NCBI GenBank assembly: GCA_018260445.1
Contig: JAGLBE010000001.1
Location: forward strand, 1-64,000
DNA length: 64,000 nt
Direction: 5' to 3'
DNA from: Psychrobacter sp.
Lineage (GTDB): Bacteria > Pseudomonadota > Gammaproteobacteria > Pseudomonadales > Moraxellaceae
Shown here: piece by piece, positions 56,400 to 64,000 of the stretch
How positions within the stretch are numbered: position 1 is the stretch's first letter
Layout: every line of letters begins with the position of its first letter
Translations under genes and position numbers: made by a program
The notes under the pieces: generated by a model
What the model was told of the DNA's origin: nothing
Seen by the model: only the letters and a program-made list of their open reading frames with translations
The model's database searches: none

Positions 56400-57344
56400 T
56401 CACTCAATCACATTAAGCGCATTGGCAGACAGCGGATGCGGCAGCTTGGGGGTAAAGTCGGGGTCGAGACGAATCAGTGCTTTTTGTAGCTCATCAATGC
56501 GGCATTCGGCTTGTTGTAACTGATTGAGTATCTTATCAAAGGCGTCCGCAATCGGGTCTGGTAAATTGCCATTTAGCCCATATGCCCGAAAATCGCCCGC
56601 TGCGCTAAAATCCAAATGGATATCAAGACGTTTTTTGCTGCAGTCCTCATCAGAATCAGCGCCGTATTGCTCGATAAGCTCGGGTTTTGCGGCAGCGTCT
56701 AACCCTATGTTGTCCGCTTTAAAACGATTTGCTTGTGCTAAGCTTGCGATATTGCTTGGCGGGTTAGATTCGGTATCGTTAGTATTATCATCTGCAGGCT
56801 CGATTTTTTTAATAATCATTCTGGCGACGGCGCCCACCATCGTCGCTCCTGCTGGTACAGGCTTCACCACTACCGCGTTGGAGCCAATTTTGGCGTTTTT
56901 ACCCACGGTAAACGGCCCCAAAACTTTTGCGCCTGCGCCGACGACCACGCCGTCCTCAAGGGTGGGGTGCCGTTTGCCGCCGCCTAAAGACACGCCGCCT
57001 AAAGTAACGCCATGATATAAGGTCACGTCGTCGCCAATTTCGGCGGTTTCCCCAATCACCACCCCCATGCCATGATCGATAAAAAAACGTTTGCCAATCT
57101 TGGCGGCAGGGTGAATCTCGATGCCGGTTAACATGCGTGCGCCGTACGAGATGCTACGCGCAACAAACTTTTGGTCTTTTTGCCACAAGTAATGAGCGCC
57201 ACGGTGTAGCATAACGGCATGAATGCCCGGATAAGTGAGCAACACTTCGGCGCTATTGCGCGCGGCAGGGTCACGCTCAAAAACGGCAGTAATGTCTTCT
57301 TGTAACGAGGTTTTAAGGTGACGTAGGGCGCTAAATAAGCTCAT
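56400..57344 (-). CDS. cysE: Serine O-acetyltransferase
   Basis: First committed step of cysteine synthesis, serine plus acetyl-CoA to O-acetylserine. The left-handed beta-helix hexapeptide repeats run from [19 protein letters not shown] to [14 protein letters not shown]. The active-site histidine is in [14 protein letters not shown], and HGVTLGG is the signature. The C-terminal region adds about 110 residues beyond the short (EpsC-type) enzyme, rich in charged residues and ending in a helix, [28 protein letters not shown]. The start is at 57344. It lies after trmJ in the same orientation, a pairing common in gammaproteobacteria. Confidence 0.94.
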   Translation of the reverse strand: MSLFSALRHLKTSLQEDITAVFERDPAARNSAEVLLTYPGIHAVMLHRGAHYLWQKDQKFVARSISYGARMLTGIEIHPAAKIGKRFFIDHGMGVVIGETAEIGDDVTLYHGVTLGGVSLGGGKRHPTLEDGVVVGAGAKVLGPFTVGKNAKIGSNAVVVKPVPAGATMVGAVARMIIKKIEPADDNTNDTESNPPSNIASLAQANRFKADNIGLDAAAKPELIEQYGADSDEDCSKKRLDIHLDFSAAGDFRAYGLNGNLPDPIADAFDKILNQLQQAECRIDELQKALIRLDPDFTPKLPHPLSANALNVIE

Positions 57345-57459
57345 ATGGAAATCAGTTTTGAAAGATAATTTTTAAGGCAATGTTTCAAACAGTACCATCA
57401 TAAAGGTGATAGGCGACAAGCTATTTGGTTGTTTAGGGACGGCCATTGGATGGTGCATT

Positions 57460-58470
57460 TTAAACTTTCAGGCTTATTTTAGCAATCATGGCACTTAACA
57501 GCGCAAACTCTTTTTGATCCAGTTGCAGGCGTGACAATAACCGTGACAAGCGATTGGGCAACTCTCGCAGCTGCTCAGGGTCGGTGCTATCGGTCAACGT
57601 CAACTGGTGCATCAGGTCAATCATGCGGGTTTGCAAATCTAATTTTTGCTGCTGGGTAATGGCAGGGGCGTCCCACACTTGGCGCAGCATCAGTTGTAGC
57701 ATCGGCTCGGGCGTCGGTTGCTGGGTCATCAGCCTGTTGTCCGCATCACGACTAGCCAAGCGCTGGGCGTGATTTAAACATTCACTATAAAAAAAACTGG
57801 CAATCACTTGCACCGCCGATGCCACATTTAACACGGGATATGCCGGGTTGGCATCGATTTGAATGTGATAGTCCGCTAATGCCAGCTCCTCATTGGTCAG
57901 CCCTCGGTCTTCACGGCCAAACAGTATGGCAACTTTTGGATAATTGGCGACACTGGTTTGAACGGTTAAGGGCGGCGGGTTGGCCAAGGTTGCGCTGTCT
58001 TGAAGCCTGTCTTGAAAGCTGTCTTGCTGCTGCTCAGTTTTTAGAAGGCTGCTTTGATGCTGTAAAATAAGCTGCGCCGCTTGGCTGGGGGTCACCACTG
58101 GCCTTGGGATATGGCGCTGGCGGCTGCTGGCGGCAAACACCAATTGGCAATCGCTGAGGGCGTCCTCTAGCCTGTCTACGACTTGACAGTTCGCCAACAC
58201 GGTTTGCGCGCCGGCAGCGTGGGCAATGCTGCTGGCATCAATGGGCAGCTTTGGGTTGACCACTATCAAATGACTTAGCCCCATGGTCCACATGGCTCGG
58301 GCAGCAGAGCCAATATTGGCCGGCAAAGTGGTGTTTACCATCACAACGTTTAGGCTGTCCAAATAAGGCTTGATGGCAGTGTGAGGTAAAGCTGTGTGAG
58401 GTAAAGCAATGTGAGCTAAAGCATTGTGATTCATATTCCCGTCCCAATCAGCGTGTGCCTTGGCTATCAT
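57460..58470 (-). CDS. trmJ: tRNA methyltransferase TrmJ (Cm32/Um32)
   Basis: SPOUT-family 2'-O-methyltransferase acting on tRNA position 32. The motif order is VVMVNTTLPANIGSAARAMW near residue 42, VVNPKLP, VFAASSRQR, VAILFGREDRGLTNEELALAD and NPAYPVLNVASAVQVIASF (trefoil knot). At 336 aa it is about 90 longer than E. coli TrmJ, through an N-terminal ALPHTALPHTA repeat region and an insert near residue 150 (LLKTEQQQDSFQDRLQDSA). The start at 58470 lies two bases after the Hpt stop; the ATG at 58434 (MNHN) has its own GGGA upstream, so either could serve. Confidence 0.9.
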   Translation of the reverse strand: MIAKAHADWDGNMNHNALAHIALPHTALPHTAIKPYLDSLNVVMVNTTLPANIGSAARAMWTMGLSHLIVVNPKLPIDASSIAHAAGAQTVLANCQVVDRLEDALSDCQLVFAASSRQRHIPRPVVTPSQAAQLILQHQSSLLKTEQQQDSFQDRLQDSATLANPPPLTVQTSVANYPKVAILFGREDRGLTNEELALADYHIQIDANPAYPVLNVASAVQVIASFFYSECLNHAQRLASRDADNRLMTQQPTPEPMLQLMLRQVWDAPAITQQQKLDLQTRMIDLMHQLTLTDSTDPEQLRELPNRLSRLLSRLQLDQKEFALLSAMIAKISLKV

Positions 58471-58472
58471 TG

Positions 58473-58865
58473 CTACTTAATCAGTAAACGTTGCTGGATG
58501 TCTTGGTTGCTTTGCTCAACCTCGGCGGCAACTTGCGAGATAAGTTCGGCAGCCGCTTCGGTAGCAATGGTTTGATGACGGCAAATGTCTTCCACTTGCA
58601 GGCAAAGCGCATTAAGTCGCGTCAATCCCAAGTTAAGGCCGGCACCTTTCATGGTATGCGCCACGTCAAAACCGGCTTGATTGTCGTTATCGGCTTGCGC
58701 TTGTTGTAACTGGGCTACCCTTGCTTGGCTATCCGCCATATAGGTGACCACCAAATCATGAAAGTCCTCTTCTAATAAATCACGCATCTCCTCAAACTGT
58801 TCGGTATTGATAGAGGGCGAGTTATCGGCGATTAAGCGGCTGCTGTTCGGTTCTGGCGTGGTCAT
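58473..58865 (-). CDS. Histidine phosphotransfer (Hpt) domain protein
   Basis: 130-aa four-helix phosphotransfer protein. The phosphorylated histidine is in AHTMKGAGLNLG (about residue 70), the standard Hpt motif. No other domain is present. Hpt proteins relay phosphoryl groups between hybrid histidine kinases and response regulators; the partners are not in this window. AAGGG lies eight bases before the ATG at 58865. Between dnaE and trmJ in the same orientation; probably co-transcribed with trmJ. Confidence 0.9.
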   Translation of the reverse strand: MTTPEPNSSRLIADNSPSINTEQFEEMRDLLEEDFHDLVVTYMADSQARVAQLQQAQADNDNQAGFDVAHTMKGAGLNLGLTRLNALCLQVEDICRHQTIATEAAAELISQVAAEVEQSNQDIQQRLLIK

Positions 58866-58967
58866 AAAATACCCTTTGAAATAGTTAAAATGCGGTGTGA
58901 TAGCGAGTTAAAAACGCTTTAGTCGCTCATTATCGACTATGGATAGCCGCTTGTTACGGTGCTGCGG

Positions 58968-61900
58968 CTAACTATAATGAATATGTAAGCTGTCATCGGC
59001 AACCAATAAGTGTAAGGCGATAATATTGTCATCGGTAGGGTAAAGCCGCCAGTCATCATTTAACGACACATTGGCAATGGCAAAATCACTGTAGACGCTC
59101 AAGCCAACAGGAATGCAGCCGTCTTTTTCAGTCGTCGGTTGCTGGCTAGAGGGGGCGGCCATACTACTAGGACTATCATGGCTAAAACTTTCACTGTCAC
59201 TGTCACTGTTACTGTGGCTTGGGCTATGGACACTATGGCTAGGGTTTTGAGTCTCGTTTAGTCCGATAGCGTCGTTTTGATAATACGTATTGATATCCCC
59301 ATTCCCTCTATCATGGTGATGAAAGTCGCTCACGTCATTAAAATCGTTATCCTGATTAAAATCATTTGGCGCATCATCAAAGCCAGTATTCATGGCAGCC
59401 GGTATAATATCACGCTGGGCAGGTTTTAGCAGCGGCTGTAACGACTCAAGCAGTAAGGTGTCCTGACAGTGAATTTTCACACTGATTTTTTTAATCCAAC
59501 GCTGGCGGCACTCGATAAGCGTATAGGCGTTTTCAAGTCTGGCAAATAGTCGCCCATCTTTGTCTCGAATACTGCCTTTAATAACCACCACCTCATCGAC
59601 TTTTAGCTTGTCTTTAATGCGGTTAAAACGTTCGGCATAACAGCTGACCTCTAGGCGGGCTGTGCCATCGTCCAAGATAATCACGCAGCGGTTGCCAAAG
59701 TTAGCGATATCCATAATCAGGCCAGCAAACAGCGTAGTGCCATTGTAGCCTGTGTCCGCAAGCTTGTCCAAACGGGCATTGGCGGTATATATCGCCACTT
59801 CTTTACGGTACTGGTCGAGTGGATGGCCAGTAAGGTACAGCCCTAGGGTGTCTTTTTCAGCTTTAAGACGGTGCTTATCGCCCCAAATCAAACTGCTGTC
59901 TGTAGACAGGGGTGGGGCAACCGTGGCGCTATCGACTTCGCTAAACAAATCCATCATACCTAGCGCATTATTTTGCCGCTCCTGCTCGGCGGCTTGTACG
60001 GCACCGGGCAACTGCGCCATCAATGCGCCGCGTATTTGATGATGCGCATCCTCGGCTAAGTCTGGGCGTAACGAGCTGGCAAAATCATCAAAACAGCCCG
60101 ATTTAATCAACGCCTCTAACGTGCGCTTATTCACCCGTTTAATATCGATACGCCGACAAAAATCGTAGAGATCGGTAAAGGCGCCGTCCGCTTTGCGCGC
60201 ATTGACAATAGACTCCACCGCCCCTTCGCCCACGCCTTTAATGGCGCCTAACCCATAAATAATATTGCTGGGCGTATCGGCCACAAAATGCCATTCACTG
60301 CGATTAACCGACGGGTTATCGACGCTTAAATTAAAGTTTTCGCGGCAGTCATTGATAAAAAACACCACATTATCGGTGTTGTTCATATCCGAGGTCAATA
60401 CTGCCGCCATAAACTCGCTGGGGTAGTAGTGCTTCAGGTAAGCGGTTTGATAGGCAAGCACCCCATAGGCGGCCGAATGCGAGCGATTAAAGCCGTAACC
60501 GGCAAACTTTTCCATCAGGTCAAACACCCCGCCTGACACCACGGGGTCAATCCCTTGCGCGGTCGCACCATCCACAAAAATATTGCGCTGTTTGGCCATC
60601 TCCTCCGGTTTTTTCTTGCCCATGGCTCGGCGTAACATATCGGCGCCGCCCAAACTATAGCCGGCCATAACCTGCGAGATTTGCATCACCTGTTCTTGAT
60701 ACACAATCACGCCATTGGTGTTTTGTAGTATCGGCTCTAAATTGGGGTGGTCATACACCACTTTTTCGCGGCCATGTTTGCGCTCAATGTACATCTCTAC
60801 CATGCCAGCATCCAGCGGGCCGGGGCGATACAGGGCACACATGGCAATCACATCTTCAATACCCGTCGGTTTAAGCTTGGCAAGGTATTTTTTCATCCCC
60901 GAGCTTTCTAACTGAAACACGGCGGTGGTTTTCGCCTCTTGCAATAACTGGTAAGCGCCTTTGTCGTCAAGCGGTAGGTCGTCAAGCTCAATAGGCGGTT
61001 TGTTGTCACGAATACGCCGCGCATTGATGTTTTTTACCGCAGCATTAATGACGGTTAAATTACGCAAGCCCAAAAAGTCAAACTTCACCAATCCAACGGC
61101 TTCCACATCGTCTTTGTCGTATTGGCTGACTCGGTTGCCGTCTTCATCGCAATAAATGGCACTAAAATCGGTAATTTTGTTGGGGGCAATTAGCACGCCG
61201 CCGGCATGTTTGCCTACATTACGCGCAATGCCTTCGAGCTTTAGCGCCATCTCCCAAATCTCGTTGGCGTCCTCATAATCCATATTGTCTGGGTTAGATA
61301 ATAAGTCTTTGAGTTGTGGCTCTTGTAGCAGCGCATCTAACAAATTAATCCCCGGAGTTTTGGGAATCAGTTTGGACATTTTATCGGCCAAGCCATAGGA
61401 TTTACTTTGTACCCGTGCCACATCCCGCACCACTGCTTTTGCCGCCATGGTCCCAAAGGTGATAATTTGCGAGACCGCATCACGGCCGTATTTACTGGCG
61501 ACATAGTCAATGACCCGATCGCGCCCCTCGATACAAAAGTCGATATCAAAATCGGGCATCGATACCCGTTCAGGATTTAAAAACCGCTCGAACAATAAAT
61601 CATAATGTAGTGGGTCGAGGTCGGTGATATTCAGCGCATACGCCACGAGCGAGCCAGCACCTGAGCCACGCCCTGGCCCTACGGGCACGCCATTGGCTTT
61701 CGCCCAGCGGATAAAGTCCATGACGATTAAAAAATAACCCGGAAAGCCCATCTCTAAAATGATTGACAGTTCATACTGCAACCGCTGGTCATAAGGGGCA
61801 CGCACGGCGTCCCAAGTGTCATCTCGGTCGTTGGGGGGATATAGCTTATCCAACCTTGCCTCTAGCCCACGCTGTGATTCTGCCCGAAAAAAGGACTCGG

Positions 61901-62750
61901 TGGTTTCCCCTTCGGGAACTGGAAATTCTGGCAATACATTGATGCCAAGCTCCAAGGTCACATTACAGCGCTGTGCAACCGCTACAGTATTGCTGATGAC
62001 TTGCGGAATATCGGCAAAAAGCTGCTGCATGGCTTGTTGGGTTTTAAAATATTGCTCGTTTGAGTAGTCATGTGGGCGAGTGGGGTCGGCCAATACATAA
62101 GAGGCACCAATACACACCCGAGCTTCGTGGGCATCAAAGTCGTCGGCGTTTAAAAAACGTACATCGTTATGCGCTACAATCGGTAGTCCATGCCGATGAC
62201 CTGCCAAAATCGCCTGCTCGATAAAGGCATCCTCATGTGGGCGTTTGGTGCGTTTGATGGCAAAATATAAGCGATTAGCAAACGCAGCTTGATACTCTGC
62301 AATGAGCGCTACACTCCTCTCGGGGTTTGCGCCGAGCAGGGCTTGCCCGACGTCGGAGCGCTCAGTAAATAAGACGATAACGCCCTGATGATGGGCAAGC
62401 AGATGCGCTTTACTGACGATGGGCACGCCGCGGTTATCGGGGTTCATACGCCCATCAACAAATCCTAAAGAGACAATACGGGTGATGTTTTGATAGCCCT
62501 CATTGTTCATGGCCAGTAGGGTAAGCTGGGTGGATTCATTATCCAAAATAATCTCGGCGCCAATAATGGGCTTAATGCCCTCGGCAAGGCAGGCACGATA
62601 AAATTTCACCGTGGCATATAAGTTGGATAAATCGGTCAGAGCCAACGCCTTTTGTCCATCCGCCACGGCCGCTTTTACCAAGGGTTTAATGCGGATGATG
62701 GAGTCAGTAATAGAGAATTCGCTATGAATACCAAGATGTACAAATGCCAT
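58968..62750 (-). CDS. dnaE: DNA polymerase III alpha subunit
   Basis: Main replicative polymerase. The PHP domain opens MAFVHLGIHSEFSITDSI. The catalytic aspartates are in MPDFDIDFCIEGRD near residue 402. GRGSGAGSLVAYALNITDLDP lies before them, and the fingers and tandem HhH follow (VYQEQVMQISQVMAGYSLGG, GYGFNRSHSAAYGV, AIKGVGEGAVESIVNARK). The OB fold is near residues 1005-1085 (GLIMDIANFGNRCVIILDDG). The C-terminal 150 residues hold a low-complexity N/D/S/H-rich stretch (NDFNQDNDFNDVSDFHHHD and SHSNSDSDSES) before a conserved ending. At 1260 aa it is longer than E. coli DnaE (1160). Confidence 0.96.
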   Translation of the reverse strand: MAFVHLGIHSEFSITDSIIRIKPLVKAAVADGQKALALTDLSNLYATVKFYRACLAEGIKPIIGAEIILDNESTQLTLLAMNNEGYQNITRIVSLGFVDGRMNPDNRGVPIVSKAHLLAHHQGVIVLFTERSDVGQALLGANPERSVALIAEYQAAFANRLYFAIKRTKRPHEDAFIEQAILAGHRHGLPIVAHNDVRFLNADDFDAHEARVCIGASYVLADPTRPHDYSNEQYFKTQQAMQQLFADIPQVISNTVAVAQRCNVTLELGINVLPEFPVPEGETTESFFRAESQRGLEARLDKLYPPNDRDDTWDAVRAPYDQRLQYELSIILEMGFPGYFLIVMDFIRWAKANGVPVGPGRGSGAGSLVAYALNITDLDPLHYDLLFERFLNPERVSMPDFDIDFCIEGRDRVIDYVASKYGRDAVSQIITFGTMAAKAVVRDVARVQSKSYGLADKMSKLIPKTPGINLLDALLQEPQLKDLLSNPDNMDYEDANEIWEMALKLEGIARNVGKHAGGVLIAPNKITDFSAIYCDEDGNRVSQYDKDDVEAVGLVKFDFLGLRNLTVINAAVKNINARRIRDNKPPIELDDLPLDDKGAYQLLQEAKTTAVFQLESSGMKKYLAKLKPTGIEDVIAMCALYRPGPLDAGMVEMYIERKHGREKVVYDHPNLEPILQNTNGVIVYQEQVMQISQVMAGYSLGGADMLRRAMGKKKPEEMAKQRNIFVDGATAQGIDPVVSGGVFDLMEKFAGYGFNRSHSAAYGVLAYQTAYLKHYYPSEFMAAVLTSDMNNTDNVVFFINDCRENFNLSVDNPSVNRSEWHFVADTPSNIIYGLGAIKGVGEGAVESIVNARKADGAFTDLYDFCRRIDIKRVNKRTLEALIKSGCFDDFASSLRPDLAEDAHHQIRGALMAQLPGAVQAAEQERQNNALGMMDLFSEVDSATVAPPLSTDSSLIWGDKHRLKAEKDTLGLYLTGHPLDQYRKEVAIYTANARLDKLADTGYNGTTLFAGLIMDIANFGNRCVIILDDGTARLEVSCYAERFNRIKDKLKVDEVVVIKGSIRDKDGRLFARLENAYTLIECRQRWIKKISVKIHCQDTLLLESLQPLLKPAQRDIIPAAMNTGFDDAPNDFNQDNDFNDVSDFHHHDRGNGDINTYYQNDAIGLNETQNPSHSVHSPSHSNSDSDSESFSHDSPSSMAAPSSQQPTTEKDGCIPVGLSVYSDFAIANVSLNDDWRLYPTDDNIIALHLLVADDSLHIHYS

Positions 62751-62946
62751 AGGTTACCTAAACAAAGCCGGATAAAGATGAGAGGGTAAAGTATACCCAA
62801 AACTGGGTAGAGTAGCGACTGGTAATCGTGTCAACGCTGGCCATACCGGCGTTATTAGATTTGTGGTAGTCAAATGCTAATGCCGAGGTGTAACGCTCAA
62901 TCTGCCAATATTAGGGGGAAGGGGAAGGGTAATTATGGGTATCGAA

Positions 62947-63022
62947 TGGTGCGCCCACCGGGACTCGAACCTGGATCGATCGCTTAGGAGGCAACTGCTC
63001 TGTCCTGTTGAGCTATAGGCGC
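62947..63022 (-). tRNA. tRNA-Arg (anticodon CCU)
   Basis: The minus-strand cloverleaf is complete. The acceptor stem GCGCCTA pairs with TGGGCGC, the D arm is GCTC/GAGC, and the anticodon stem is GTTGC/GCGAT with loop CTCCTAA. The anticodon is CCT, reading AGG. The T arm is CCAGG-TTCGAGT-CCCGG, and the encoded end is ACCA. It is 196 bp upstream of dnaE on the same strand. Confidence 0.95.
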
Positions 63023-63202
63023 ATAGAGATGTCTTAAAATGGCTGAAATTTACTGTTATTACATAGATTACATAGGTTGCATAGGTTACATAGATAGATA
63101 CTATATAGCCACTAGCCTTACAAAGAGAGATGATTTTAACACAACTGTTGCAACACTAGCCAATAGCATTTTGCTACCGTGTTGATATAAAACCAACCTA
63201 GC

Positions 63203-63367
63203 TTACTTAAGGTTGGCTAAAGACGCCGAGCCATGACTTATGGGCAAAGGCGATAAGGCACGTTGATCGTTTTGCCACAGCACCAAAAATAGGCTAGCAA
63301 ATACCACAACCATGAGGACAAAAAGCCCCATCAAGTAACGGACAAATTTTTTACGAATAATGGTCAT
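63203..63367 (-). CDS. Small single-pass membrane protein
   Basis: 54-aa ORF. Residues 1-10 are basic (MTIIRKKFVR), a TM helix spans about residues 11-31 (YLMGLFVLMVVVFASLFLVL), and the short tail is polar. The positive-inside N-terminus and the helix are convincing, but no family is recognised and no Shine-Dalgarno is clear. Located between the tRNA and the gene at the right edge. Confidence 0.5.
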   Translation of the reverse strand: MTIIRKKFVRYLMGLFVLMVVVFASLFLVLWQNDQRALSPLPISHGSASLANLK

Positions 63368-63450
63368 AAAGGACTGGTGTTTATTAGGCGCTCGTTGGTC
63401 TTAAAAATCTAGGCTTTCTTATAGGCTTTCTTAAAAGATATAGAAAGACG

Positions 63451-64000
63451 CTAATGATTCAGATGGTCAAGTAAACTATCAAAAAAGGCATCGTCAACAC
63501 GCCCATTTTCATTCACTTTGGGTAGTGGTTTAATAGCCTTACTGGTGGTTTGTTTTTGAGGGGGTATGGACGCTATATCGTGTGATAATATAGCCGTATC
63601 AACCGTATCAACCGTATCAACCGTATCAACCGTATCAACCGTATCAACCGTATCAACCGTATCAACCGTATTAACCGTATTAACCGTATTAACCGTATCA
63701 ACGGCGACAACTGATTCTAGTTGATGGTCTTTTATCCAGTGATAACCATTGACCTCCCACCAGGCCTTAAACACACTAAAACTGCGCCCGTGCAGCGAAG
63801 CGGGCAAGGATTGAGTGTTTAACAACGCCTGTAATTCAGGATCAGCAATATGCTGAGTCCTAATAAGAATAATATCGTCCTCGCTGCCGATATAAGGGAT
63901 ACGCCGTTGCCAACTGGCACAGTCCAATTTCATCCGCACGAGTTGGTGCAACATGCCGCCATGATAGATAACATAATAGAATTCTTTAGGGTTGACAAAG
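63451..64000 (-). CDS. Hypothetical protein with VDT repeats, partial at the window edge
   Basis: The frame is open to the window edge, so the N-terminus is missing: residues FVNPKEFYYVIYHGGMLHQLV continue upstream of the first ATG (63954). No family is recognised. The middle holds twelve three-residue repeats (VDT, VNT three times, VDT eight times) encoded by a 9-bp tandem array. The N-terminal part is well structured, with WQRRIPYIGSEDDIILI and FSVFKAWWEVNGYHWIKDH. The C-terminus ends DAFFDSLLDHLNH. Confidence 0.75.
   Translation of the reverse strand, partial: FVNPKEFYYVIYHGGMLHQLVRMKLDCASWQRRIPYIGSEDDIILIRTQHIADPELQALLNTQSLPASLHGRSFSVFKAWWEVNGYHWIKDHQLESVVAVDTVNTVNTVNTVDTVDTVDTVDTVDTVDTVDTVDTAILSHDIASIPPQKQTTSKAIKPLPKVNENGRVDDAFFDSLLDHLNH
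63596..63703. repeat. 9-bp tandem repeat, twelve units
   Basis: Twelve units of GTATCAACC or GTATTAACC: eight, then three variants, then one ending in G instead of C. It keeps the reading frame of the gene it is in, so copy-number change alters only protein length. Confidence 0.95.

Noticed and set aside
63596..63703. Possible CRISPR-like array
   Set aside because: Units are contiguous 9-mers without spacers and lie in frame inside a coding region.

Overview
The window looks like a chromosomal segment of a Moraxellaceae gammaproteobacterium, most likely Psychrobacter. This rests on the housekeeping gene types and order (rpoD, dnaG, bamD divergent from rluD-pgeF, tolQRAB, putA, ilvD, lipB, trmJ-cysE, dnaE) and on a habit seen throughout: low-complexity, repeat-built insertions and tails inside otherwise conserved proteins (DnaG, BamD, RluD, GlpD-like, OtsA, LipB, DnaE). 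No database search was run, so the genus is an inference.

Layout. At 1-470 an AT-rich two-helix membrane gene, PycTM-like, runs off the left edge. It is followed by a structured repeat at 541-688. Then come nrdA with an NrdR-type promoter, a YceI-family gene, a DUF493 (YbeD) gene, rpoD and dnaG, bamD diverging from rluD-pgeF, a WrbA-like flavodoxin, and the tolQRAB cluster on the minus strand. putA (20.2-23.5 kb) has an apparent -1 frameshift in an A6 run near its 5' end, and its C-terminal structural domain is encoded as a separate downstream gene. A mini-gene for a YHYH-motif secreted protein follows.

The most notable region is 25.1-39.3 kb. It holds a complete type I Wadjet (JetABCD, MksFEBG-like) plasmid-defence system that is split twice. 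A minus-strand PIN-toxin/antitoxin pair sits between jetA and jetB. A three-gene minus-strand cluster (FGGY kinase, GlpD-like dehydrogenase, AGPS-like FAD oxidase) sits between jetC and jetD. jetB also carries a 9-bp repeat tract beside an apparent frameshift that replaces its natural C-terminus. The four proteins together would form the SMC-type loop-extruding complex (JetABC) and its nuclease (JetD).

From 39.4 to 49.5 kb, on the minus strand, are a NarK-type transporter, a compact operon-like run (otsB, otsA, acyl-CoA dehydrogenase, PIG-L deacetylase, NodS-like methyltransferase, family 2 glycosyltransferase) and a cation/proton antiporter. The run pairs trehalose synthesis with an uncharacterised glycan- or lipid-modifying set. 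ilvD follows. At 52.07-52.73 kb is an accessory island: a second copy of the structured repeat in opposite orientation, an orphan toxin C-terminal tail and an immunity-like gene. The rest is core: an unknown gene, lipB, a coniferyl-aldehyde-type dehydrogenase, cysE, trmJ, an Hpt protein, dnaE, tRNA-Arg(CCU), a small membrane protein, and an unknown gene with twelve 9-bp repeats that runs off the right edge.

The two structured repeats differ in their stems but keep base pairing, and share an identical 29-nt apex. This supports a conserved RNA (flavo-1-like by eye), and both copies lie next to AT-rich accessory genes.
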